Source: Solanum dulcamara (taxonomy: Eukaryota > Streptophyta > Magnoliopsida > Solanales > Solanaceae). From it: a stretch of 64,000 nt of DNA. Numbering within the stretch: position 1 is the stretch's first letter; the number at the start of each line of letters is the position of its first letter. The notes under the pieces are model-generated. The model was not told where the DNA came from. It made no database searches and saw only the letters and a list, made by a program, of their open reading frames with translations. This document shows positions 36,244-47,480 of the stretch, piece by piece. Where the stretch lies: assembly GCF_947179165.1 (NCBI RefSeq), contig NC_077245.1:46029286-46093285 (forward strand), read 5' to 3'. The position numbers were made by a program, and so were the translations under genes.

Positions 36244-37002
36244 TACTGAACCTTTCAACTCACTATAGGTTTTTTACACAATGCAGGATTGAAGAAGAAA
36301 GAAAATGTAAAAAGTAGTAGCAATCTGTCTATGTAAACTATATTAGTGGAAATTACATCAGAAATTTTTAACTGTTTAAATAGATCGCAAACACTTCCCA
36401 TACTTTGAATAGGGATCTTGATTTGTTCCTAACAAACTCCCTACTCATCCTCCCACCAAACCTTCTGCCGATATTATATCTTCTTTTTACTTGTTTTCCC
36501 GCATCCATAGTAACAAAAAAAAGTAATAAATATTTACTACTATTTAATTTTTTGTTTTAATTTATTTGACCTGCTATTTTATTTTTTGTTTGTTTCAAAA
36601 ATAAGTTCTTTTTAACAAATATTTAATCTCAACTTTTCACATAACATGATTGATATAAAAAGATTAAATAATATTTTGGTACACTTAGTATATATTTAAC
36701 GCAGGCTAGATAATACAAAAATCTTACATGTTAAAATAGGAAAAGAAATGAAACTGAGGAGTAGTTTGACAAAATTATTGTTATATATATGATTATCAGC
36801 TTTTGTTGGGTAAATGAAAATAATACTCGGTTTGTTACAGTATTTGTGATATATAGTTTGACTAGTTAAGAAATTTAAGAAATATGAAAAGATTTTGCAA
36901 TATTTCAAAATTATTATTGAAATTAACGAATTTTAATTTTAAATAGAAGGGTAGACTATTTCGCCAAATAAGAGGGACCCAACATGAATAAATATTAGTA
37001 GT
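36244..37002 (-). promoter_or_regulatory. Fructokinase upstream region
   Basis: This 759-bp AT-rich stretch separates the fructokinase ATG from the solo LTR. A TATA-like CTATTTAAAC (minus strand, about 36374-36383) lies about 135 bp upstream of the ATG, followed by a pyrimidine patch (CTTTCTTCTTC, about 36290-36300) of the kind found near plant transcription starts. No other gene seen. The core promoter position is inference. Confidence 0.35.
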
Positions 37003-39293
37003 GTGTAAAACCCAAAATATTCTATCTTAGTTTAGTCCCGAAGAACATTAGAAACGAACTCAATTTTGCACAGATGGCTTGTACGTGTACCATCTACGAC
37101 CCAAAGGAGGGACTCGTAGAACCCTCCAAGACATGGTAAAGATTAAATGCTTCTAAGACACTCATAGGGATAGCTTGTACGACCCATAGAAGTTTTTACG
37201 TACCATAGGAAGTGTTCATATTGTGACCCTATGGGCCAGTCTAAGACCCATTCGACAAACCACTTCTTACGAATAGTAAGACAGTTAACGACCTGTAGGG
37301 GATCTCATGGACCCAACCTTGCAATTCTAGTAACTACTGGAAATTGCACCATGTTTCTAAGATCAAGGTAAGGGTTTGTAGAACCCTAAACCTCAGTATA
37401 CTGAGTACTGCCATGAGCATTTTTCATGACTCATCAAAGGGTCTATGACCCGTAGAAAGGGCTCGTAGAAACTTGGCAATTTCCAGTAAGTCCAAATTTT
37501 ATCAGTCAAATTCTATGAGGGGTCTTTTACAGTCCGTTGGAGTTCCTAAGGTCTGTAGGTCGACCCATAAATGACCCAGTGATAGTTTTAATGAAGTAGT
37601 TTGATTTTTTTTACCTTTCCCAAGCCAAAACCCTGACATATTAAGGCTAAAGGGAGTCTCTTAACAGTACCCTACGTGATTTTTCTCTCATTACAACTTA
37701 GAAGATTTAGATCAAGGATTGGAGAGGAGAAAAATGCTAGGGTTCAAGCGTATTAATAAAGTTCTTCTATATTTGCAAAGAACATCGTTCTTCCGGGCAT
37801 GTAAGGCTAATCATAACATCAGACTAAGTTCGTCCACGCATACTACATCTTCGTTCAGTCAGTATGAGTTTAAGTTTGAGTTTAATCCTTTTATATTGGG
37901 TTACGAGATAGTTATGATTATTTCTCATTGAGTCCTCTGCATATTCAATTCTATTGCAATTATTCCCATACTTTGAGTTCTTTAATTGGGTTTCATGCTT
38001 ACATTCACATGAACCGTGTTTGAGTATTTACAAGTTCCTTTTATGCATTATTGAGTTAAAGAATGGTATTTTCATGTCTTAATTGAGAAAGAAGTTTTGA
38101 AGATATTATATCACCTGAGTTATTAAACTTTATATTACTAAGTTTATGCATGATTCTTATCATGCCTCAATGAGTTAGACAATTATGCATTTATTTATGT
38201 TGAGATTAAGTTGAGAAACAAAGCTATATTTTTATGCGTTTTCTTAGATTGAGAAGTATAACTATTTTAAAGAGAATGTAGTGAGTTTGAGAATAGTTGA
38301 GTTAAACTGAGTAATGTCTAATGAGACTAAATGAGAAATTAGTTTTGAGTATTTTCACTCATCTGAGTATATGAGCATTATTATATATTTTTTGGGAGTT
38401 TTATTGAGCTCCTATTTAGGTAAGAGTTTAGATAACTCAAGCTCCATAAACTACATAGCCAGCGTAAAATAGGACCGTGTTGCTAGTTCGGGCAACTCCT
38501 CACTTCAGTCCATGATATAGACTTTTATATGGATCCATGAGTTGAGTTTGTGTCGTTATGCTGGCAAGGTATTGGACGGTTATGACAATAAGAACAATCT
38601 ATTGTATCATCACGATGCTAATCGTTATGGTTTCCGGTTAGAGAAACTTCCCAAAGAGTAAACATTATTTTTTTATACTCAGTTGCATTCACTTACGAAT
38701 ATTTTGTAAAACACTGACTTATTCTCATAATTTCATGATTTATTTGAGTTGAATTACTTCAGTATTCATTCAAGTTTAGTATTCAGTGAGTATGTTTTCT
38801 TTCAGCTATTTTACATACCGTACATTTTATGTACTGACGTCTTTCGACAATGCATCATTTCATTATGCAGATATAAGTGTTAGAGATTCTCAACAAGTGC
38901 ATCGTTAAAGATCACAATCATCTAGTTTCTTAGTGAGACCTCCTTACTTTCGGAGGAGCTTCTTTAGTTTCTTGTTTCATCATTATTACTCCTTAAGCTA
39001 GCCATGGGCCTGTCCCTATATCTATCTAGAGTCATTAGAGGCTTCATAGATTGAGTTGAGTTTTATTTTCAGTTTTCTGAGATTATGTTTTTAACAGTGA
39101 GTTATACAATATTCAGAGTATTTTAAGACTATTATTTAATAAGTGATGCTTATGCTTTTGAATTGCCATCCGATTTAGATTTTCTTGTGAGTTAAGTCTT
39201 CCACTTGGTCGTTAGCCAGCCAAGGATTAATTGGGGAACCAGCAATGGTTTTCAAGTACAGGTCACGCTTAGGGTGAGACTCGGGGCGTAACA
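37003..39293 (+). repeat. Solo LTR, family F
   Basis: It starts TGTAAAACCC and ends CTCGGGGCGTAACA after a GTCACGCTTAGGGTGAG stretch, the usual look of nightshade gypsy LTR termini. Length 2291 bp. No internal element sequence on either side. Many TACGACCC/GACCCGTAG/CTCGTAGAA words occur in its first 550 bp. The left flank is TAGTG; the right flank shows only a T before the family B LTR begins, so the duplication was probably disrupted by the B insertion. The short open frame at 37719-37931 inside it is not a gene. Confidence 0.7.
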
Positions 39294-39294
39294 T

Positions 39295-42200
39295 TGTCAT
39301 ACCTCAAATTAGACCCTAGGAGTGCCACGGCTATCGGGAGCCCAATGGATCCCAACCAAGCCTCTTAGTGTACATCGCATTCATAAGGTCAAATAAACAT
39401 AATGAATCAAGTGGAATATCAACTCATAACCATAAAGTTTTAAGAATAGAAGGAACTCAAAACATATCTCGAAAGAAGACTACATCAACTTCTATGTCTA
39501 AAATATGCCTCTATAACTAGACGGGGGCTTAGGACAAGCTCCTAGTTCACCCTAACATAAATGAGTCAAGAGTAACAATATGAAGAAATGTCTTTTCCTC
39601 ATTGAGGACTCACCAACTCTATAGAAATAGTAGACAAGCTCTAGCCATGAATAGGATGCGTAACGTGATCGTTCGTCCCTACATTATAAGAAAATATAGG
39701 CAAAAGTATATGTTAGTACATAAAATGTATTAAGTATGTGATATAATCATATTCAAAGATTATGTTCAATACATCATAACATCATAATAAAAATTACATC
39801 ATTTCATATATCTTGTGAGGGATATGACCTTTAATCGACATCTATGACCATGCGAGCTATAATATTGAATCTAATGTAACTCCCACATCAAGAAGAGAGA
39901 GGCTACTTTCCAAGGTAGACTCTGTGAGAATATCTTAACATCATGAGATATATGTAGATCCACTAGCTAGGCCACAAAGGAAACCTACGGAGGTAACATA
40001 GTTTGGGACTTTAGGTTGCAACTAGGATTCTCTTGGATAACAAACCTTCGGTTACCAGACCGAACCCCACCTAAAATTCCTCTCGGTGCTTAGTCAATAT
40101 CCTAATGGAATTCATTAAAACATTGATACATTATGAATAACATCATCATGAAAAATAGTCATAAGAGTAGTTCATTACCTTAGTGATTCATAAGAATCCA
40201 TAACTTTGATGAGAATTGTATTTATCACCCTTAGAAAATAATTGTGTGAGAATTGTAATTATTACACACCATAATAACTTCTTGAATCATCATTGAAACG
40301 TTATTATAACTTTCATCTTTCACGATCCAAGTCTAGGGCTTAGAAGTGACACGGAGAATGAGGAACCCCGTGGTACTTCACCGAAGCCTCTTAGCACTCA
40401 TTTAGCCTTTCATAGGTAATAACAATGAAACATAAATGGAAATAAAAATGGAAAAATGGGACTAAGGGAGAACATCATAGAATAAAACTCATCATTAACC
40501 TTAGATTATCATATATTTGGGTCAAAACATACCTCTACTAATAGTCTTGGCAAGGGCTAAGACATGTCCCTACCTCACCTTCAAAAAATTAAAATGAAAT
40601 GTCATAATGAAGGTCTAAAGGCTCGACATATCATTAGCTAGAAAGATAAAGGAGTATAGTTACTGAAACAAGGGAACTCATCCAATAGTAACCTTCAACG
40701 ATCTTTACTAGCCACGTGGAAGAGAATGGGGAGGAGCGTCTCTCCCTACATGGTGATATCATGTAGGAAAAAGAGTATGCGTTAGTACTTTGAATGTACT
40801 ATGTATATAGGCATGAATATCAATGAAAAACATTAAAACATTATAAGGTAAAGTACATGAGTAGATGCATGCAGGAGATATCAGGTAAATAGCATTTGAA
40901 ACCTTCATTTATGGGAAGATGACTATAATTGAGATTAAGACCATGCGGGCTATTACATGGAATCCAACATAACCCCCTACATTAGAACGGGGAGACTACT
41001 TTCTGGTTAGAACTCCATAAGACATCATTCATTTTGTTAACTTTAACTGTAGATGTCCATACGTGGATCCACTAGCCTAAAAGCCTAAAAGCCTCTTATG
41101 TTGGCACATGTTTAATGAGACAAGGGGTTTCTAATATGATTACCTTACCGAATCCCACCTCAATGCCCTATTCCATGTTAAGTCAAATCCCACAGGATAG
41201 GATATCATAGTAACATAAGCATACATAGAGTTTGAGACATTAAATCATCATGCGGTAGAATAGATCATTAAAATCTTTGGTAATTCAAATATGCAAGAAT
41301 TTTCTTTGTTGCATAATAATCAATCATTGACATCATTTCATCATTCTTTCATTTCATAGGACTCCCTTTTGATTATAGACATTAATTTCATAAACATTCA
41401 TTTGGAGTCAAAAGCTTTCAAGTCAAACTCATTGAAAATATAGTAAAACTAGGTGGGTTCTATTCAATACAACTTTTGAACATTGAAATCAATGCTAGCA
41501 TGCATGAGAGTAATACTCAATAATCTATGCATTTGGAATCATCATATGAAAACCCATAAAATTGACAATTGAAGTTGAGCTATTAAGTTAGAAAATACTT
41601 GGAATTCATGGGTGGAAGGACCCATGAATAAAGACCAACATACCTTAGGGAATAAAGCCCTAATGCAAGCCTGAAAATGGAGACTTTTTCTTGATGAATC
41701 CTAGACTTTGCTGGAGATAGAGAAGACCTAGAGAGAAAATTGAAAAGGAAGGGTTTTGTGAGTTTGAGACTAAGTGTGAGAATGAGGGTTTCGGGGATGT
41801 TTAGGTTCATTAGATAGGGTAGATTCAGCCCCAAAATGACCATAAGATGATGATAAATTATGGGAAAAGACCTAAATACCCCTTTTTAAAATCTGGCCAG
41901 AAGACCCTACGAACCATCCTTATAATTTATAACAAGGTCGACGAGTCATACAAATGACTCATACTATAGGGTTTGAGAAAGCCCTGAGAACTGGACCTCA
42001 GTACTTTTACTATGACTCATCTTTACGAGTCATAAAATCGTCTATGATTCATAAAAGGGACTCGTCCTACAGGAACTGAGAAATTCGGAAGACTGAGTCT
42101 CTAAACTTTCTCTATGAGTCACTTCTACGACTTGTACTACTTTCTACTTGACATAACTTGGCTTGTAGACTAAATTCCCCCCTTAGTCAAATTACCAACT

Positions 42201-43270
42201 TCAACATTACTTCTACGAGTCAGTCCTACGACTCATAAAAGCACCTACGACTGGTAGGTTGAGTCGTAGAACCTCTTTCAGTCCATTTTATAAAGTTTGT
42301 TCTTTCGTTTCAACTTTTTTGACTTACAGGGTCTTACATCATCAATTATTCATAAGTCTCAACTTCTCTCATAAACATCTTTCTTTGAAACTCATTGAAA
42401 ATCATAATCATAATTCATGAAAATCATCATTGAAACTAGCTTTATGCATGGGCATTTTTGAAACAAACTTGAATTCATGCAATTAATATAGAACCATGCT
42501 TGTAATAATCATTGAAGATAAGTAAAAACATAATTGAAACAACCCAACATAATAACATCAACCTAGGGTTAGAATGTGTTTAAAATTGAAGAGATATTTT
42601 GAGGAAAATCTTGGGAATCCATAGGTGAAAGGAACCCATAGATCAAATCCCACATACCTTGATGAATCTAGCTTTGAATTTGGAAGAGAAAACTTGTGTT
42701 CTTGAAAGCCCAACTTGAATTATAAGAGAGCACCTTGAGATAATTGCTTTGATTATCTTATGGATTTTTGAGAATGAATTGGACTAGGAGTAAATTTAAG
42801 TGTTGAGGGATTTATAGGTTCTGAACGTGCCATAAAAGTTTCTAGATACATTGAATTAAAATTGGTGAAAGACCAAAATACCCCTATTAATTAATCTTGA
42901 AAGACCCTACGAATGGGTTTCTATGAGTCGTAACAAGTTATACGACTTGTAGATTTGGCCCATCCTATTGGTTCTGAAAAACCCTAAGAACTGAGTCGCT
43001 CAATCAACCCTATGACTCATTCTTACGAGTCATCAAAAGTCTTATGGGTCATAGATCCAATTCATCCTGGAGGTTCTGAAAAACCTGCAGACTTGAGTCT
43101 CTAAAGTTCCTCTACGATTCAATATTATGAGTCGTCAACTGGTCTACAAGTCATCAACTTAACATGTAGACTTTCATTCAGACTTAGCCACCCTTCCTTC
43201 TTTAATACTAACCGTATGAGTCATTCCTAAGACTCATGTGATGAATCGTAGGTCAAGTCATAGACTTACA
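39295..43270 (-). repeat. 3' LTR of element B, split by a nested solo LTR
   Basis: The sense start is the reverse complement of GACTTACA at 43270. The sense end is TGTCATACC at 39295. After removing the nested LTR and one 5-bp duplication (2026 bp) the LTR is about 1950 bp, like the LTRs of element C. A purine-rich AAATGGGAGATAT (sense) lies directly before its start at about 43271-43284 and is the likely polypurine tract. Confidence 0.8.
40318..42338 (-). repeat. Solo LTR nested in the B 3' LTR, with exact target duplication
   Basis: 2021 bp, with right end CAGGGTCTTACA and left end TTTCACGATCC. It is flanked by TCATC at 40313-40317 and 42339-42343. Removing it joins the host LTR text smoothly (CATC to AATTATTCATAAG). 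It belongs to the same broad family as its host and contains many TACGAGTCAT/GACTCATAAAA words near its start (about 41880-42300). Nothing in it is protein-coding. Confidence 0.85.
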
Positions 43271-43548
43271 ATATCTCCCATTTGGAACATTCATCCTCGA
43301 ATGAGATTCAATTAGCATAGAAAGAACTCTGAAAGAGGACTAGCAACCCAACATAAACGTAATGACACATCAAAATGCATAGACCATGAGATTTTCAAAC
43401 ATTAACATAAAATATGACTTTTAAAATAAATCTTCATGAACGTACATGCATATAAAGACATAGGAAGACTGAAACATAGGAATTGAGATGACTTGAGTAA
43501 GAGCAACCAAATAACTTAAGCTTGAGTGGAAGGAAAGAGGTACATATA

Positions 43549-46500
43549 TCACTTTATCATGTCTGCTTCCACTTCCGATGTAGCACTCTCTACTTGTTGA
43601 TTTCTCCACAATATCTTGATGAATGCAACCTCTTTGTTTCTTAGCCTCTTCACTCGTCCGTCTAAAATTTCCATCAGAACCTCCTCATAAGTCAAGTTCT
43701 CTTCAACATTCACATCTTCCAATGGCACAATATAATTCAGATCATCCACAAACTTTCTCAACATTGATACATGAAACACCGGATGAACCATAGACAATTC
43801 AAATGTCTAATCTAAATGGTATGCCATCTTGCCAATATGTTTTAATATCTTATAGGGTCCAACATACCTAGGCTCAATTTTCTCTTCTTACCAAAATGCA
43901 TTACACCCTTGATAGGTGAAACCTTCAAATAAAATTAATCATCCATATCAAATTCAAGGTCTCTTTTTCTTATGTACGAATATGACTTTTGGCGAATTTG
44001 AGTTGTCTTCAATGTTTATCTTATGAGCATTACTTTATCCATTGAATCTAATAACAAATTGGGACCAATCAACGCCATCTGAACAACTTCAAACCATCCC
44101 ACCAGGGACCTACATCTTCTCCCAGACAAAACTTCAAAATGAGCCATTTGGATACTAGAGTGATAGATATTATTGTATGCAAACTCAATCAATGGTAGAT
44201 GCTCATCCCAACTTTCCTTAAAATCAATGACACATTACCTCAATATATCCTCCAAAGTTTAAATCGTTCTTTCAGCTTGACCATCATTTTGAGGGTGAAA
44301 AGTGGTACTTGGATTGGCTATTGTACCAAAAACCTTTTGAAATAACTTCCAAAAATGTGAGGTGAATTGAGTACTTTGATCCAATCTAATAGACAAGGGG
44401 ACACTATAAAGTCTTACCAACTCACGAATATACAACTTAGCATAATCTTTGCACTATAAGAAGTCTTAACAGGTAGAAAATGTACCGACTTAGTCATTCA
44501 ATCCACAAGAATCCAAATAGAATCATGTTGTCTCTTAGTACAAGGCAAATCCATCATAAAGTCCATATTCACATCTTTCCACTTCCAAGTAGGAATTCCA
44601 ATGTCTTGAGCTAAACTACCAAATTTTTATACTCAACTTTCACCTGTTGACAATTATGATACCTTGCCACAAATTCAGCTATGTCCTTCTTCATTCCATT
44701 CCACCAATACAGTTCCCTCAAATCATGATATAGCTTGGTGCATCCCAAAAAAATTGAATACTGAGAACTATGGGTCTCTTCCAATATTAAATCCCATAGA
44801 CCATCAACATTGGGTACACAAAAATGACCTTAATAACACAGCACACTATCTCCACCTTGGGAGAAATCTTCAATGGCTTTTTTGAAAACTGACTTCTTTA
44901 ATTCAACCAACACCAGATCATTATCTTGTTTAGACTTAACATCCACCATAAGAGAGATTCTAAACTATTTTGAAGAATGATACCTCCATCATGGGAATAA
45001 ACTAAACAAACCCTTAAACGGGCCAATCTATGCATGTCCCTAACCAAATCTTTCTTATCCTCCTCAACATGGGTAACACTATTCATGGAAAATCTACTAA
45101 CTGCATCAACAACCATATTAGCTTTACTTGGATGGTATGTTACACCCATAACGTAATCTTTTAACAACTCAAGACATCTCCTTTGTCGAAGGTTAAAGTT
45201 CTTTTGCTTAAAAACATATTGCAAGCTCTTGTGATCGGTAAACATATCTACATGAACACCATAAAGATATTGTCTCCAAATATGCAAAGCAAACACCGTC
45301 ATTAGTTCCAAGTCATGAGTTAGATAGTTTCTTTCATGAAACTTATGTTGCCTAGAAGCATAGGCTATCACCTTATCATGTTGCATCAAAACATAACCAA
45401 GTCGAATTCTTGAGGCATCACATTACACAACTAAGCCATCAAACCCTTTCGGTAAAGTCAAAATAGGAGCGGTAGTTAGATAACCCTTCAACATTTGGAA
45501 ACTCTTCTCACAAGCTTTCGACCATTGGAACTTTAATTTCTTTTAAGTACACTTGGTTAAAGGCAAAGAGATTAATGAAAAACCTTCTACGAACCTTCTA
45601 TAGTAACCGACTAAATCCAAGAAGCTCCTAATATCAGAAGGAGACAAAGGTCTATGCCAATTATTAACCTCGTTTTTCTTAGGATTAACCATAATCCCTT
45701 GACCAGACATAATGTGAAAAAGAAAAGAAACCGATATCAACCACAATTCACACTTGCTAAACTTGGCAAATAATTGACAATCTCTAAGTACTTGTAATAC
45801 TATCACCAAATGATTGGCATGATCCTCCTCACTTCGGGAGGAAACCAAAATATCGTCAATAAATACAATCACGAACATGTCCAAGTATTGATTTAATACC
45901 CTATTCATCGAGTCCATAAAAACACTAGGAAATTGGTTAGACTAAATGACATGACTAAGAATTCCTAATGGCAATACCTTGTTCAAAACCCTATCTTGGG
46001 AATATCAAACCCCCTCACCCTTAGTTGGTGATAAGAGAAAGGGAGTTCAGTCTTATAGAAGGAACTTGCCTCTTGCAATTGGTCAAACAAATCACCTATC
46101 CTTAGAATAAGGTACTTGTTCTTTATGATGACCTTATTCAATTATCAGTGAAGTGAACCATCCTCCTTTCTAATAAACAAAATGAGAGACCCCATGGGGA
46201 TATACTTGGTCTAATAAAACCCTTGTCCAAAAAATCCTTCAATTGATCCTTTAGAAGTATAACATACCGGTCACAATATCGGGAGTCTCCTCCACATCTT
46301 GCCTAGCATGAAGAGCACAAAACTGATTATTGCGTTGATTACCTTTTGGTTGAGCGTGGGAACCTTATTGCACTTACCCTCCATGAGCAACTTGGATTTG
46401 AGGACAACCTTTTTTAATTCTATACTCCTTAGCATGATGACCCAACTTGCAAAAACTTTAGCACACATTCAGTCCCACTAAACACTCTCCCTTGTGAGTC

Positions 46501-47314
46501 TTTCCACACTTTTTACATATGGGCATAACTAGGCGATTTGGAACTTTTCCTTGAGGCATATAGTTCGAAACCCTATCCTTGTCAAACCTTAGAGTAGGAG
46601 TATTTGAAGAAACTTGACTGGAATACCTTTGGCGTAATTAAGGATGCCCACCATTAAAGGATCTAGCATGAGAGGAATCACCACCATTGATACTTTCATT
46701 TTAGGACTCTCTAGCCTTCTCCCTTAGTTTCTCATCCCCTATTTTCTATCCATGAGTCATGAGTGTTGAGATATCAATTTTCCTAATAAATATAGCCATC
46801 TTGCATTCCTTAGACACAAAATCTGACACACCCAAAACAAACTTGCTCATACGAGCTCTCATGTCAGCAACCATAAATAGGGCATACTTTTATAATTGGG
46901 TGAACTTGAGGGAATAATCACTTACACTCTTATTTACTTGCGTGCGGTTAATGAACTCTTGTATCTGGGCCTCCTCAACTCCAATGGGAAAAGGTAATCA
47001 AGAAACACTACTTTGAATTCTTCCCAAATCACGGGATCTACCTCTCCAGGCCTCTAACTCTTCCATTAATCAAACCATATTCTAGCAACGCCCTTCAATT
47101 GGTAAGTAGCCAACTCCTCCCTCTCAAATGGGATAACCCTTATTATATCCACAAACTTATGAATACTCTCAAAAAATGCTTGTGGATATTCGTCCACCTT
47201 GGAACCCCAAAACTCCAAAGGATTCATTCTTATAAAGTCACAAACCTTTGTTGCTTCCGTACCCACATTTGGATTCATGGGAGTAACTAACTCATAGTTG
47301 GCTTGTGCCATCAC
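43549..47314 (-). pseudogene. Element B gag-pol remnant with a protease deletion
   Basis: From high to low coordinates: gag (47314-46600, starting MMAQANYELVTPMN and with PFEREELATYQLKGVARIW), decayed zinc knuckle (about 46510-46400, with GHHAKE), then directly reverse transcriptase (about 46270-45480, YXDD box intact as FIDDILVSS), RNase H (45389-44898, with [15 protein letters not shown] and [16 protein letters not shown]), integrase (about 44700-43900) and chromodomain (43797-43549, with VFHVSMLRKFVDD and LTYEEVLMEILDGRVKRL). The protease core and the start of RT, about 475 bp in element C, are missing at about 46265. Several stops and frameshifts are also present. Confidence 0.85.
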
Positions 47315-47480
47315 TCTTGAGTAGGAACTTGGAAAGTCGCTCAGAACTCGGCATGTGAGACTTGTTCATTCAAGCGATCATTCCGGGATTGTTTCTTTGT
47401 ACGGAAGCTCTTCATGGAGGACATTTCTAAACATCGCAAAGAATAATTGTTAGAAGGGAAAGACATAGAGTACCACCCTA

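Larger units (their letters stand above)
39295..47480 (-). mobile_element. Ty3/gypsy chromovirus B (3' part), broken by element C
   Basis: Minus-strand chromovirus with its 3' LTR at 39295-43270 and polyprotein remnant at about 43549-47314. Its 5' leader and 5' LTR are not in the window: at 47481 the LTR of element C begins in the opposite orientation. The simplest reading is that C inserted into B, so the rest of B may continue beyond C, to the right of the window. Confidence 0.8.

Noticed and set aside
36244..36258. Upstream in-frame extension of the fructokinase start
   Set aside because: The codon at 36258 is TTG; the first ATG in frame is at 36243 and gives the expected family N-terminus.
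37719..37931. 70-codon open frame with an ATG
   Set aside because: Inside the family F solo LTR; no similarity and no neighbouring exons.
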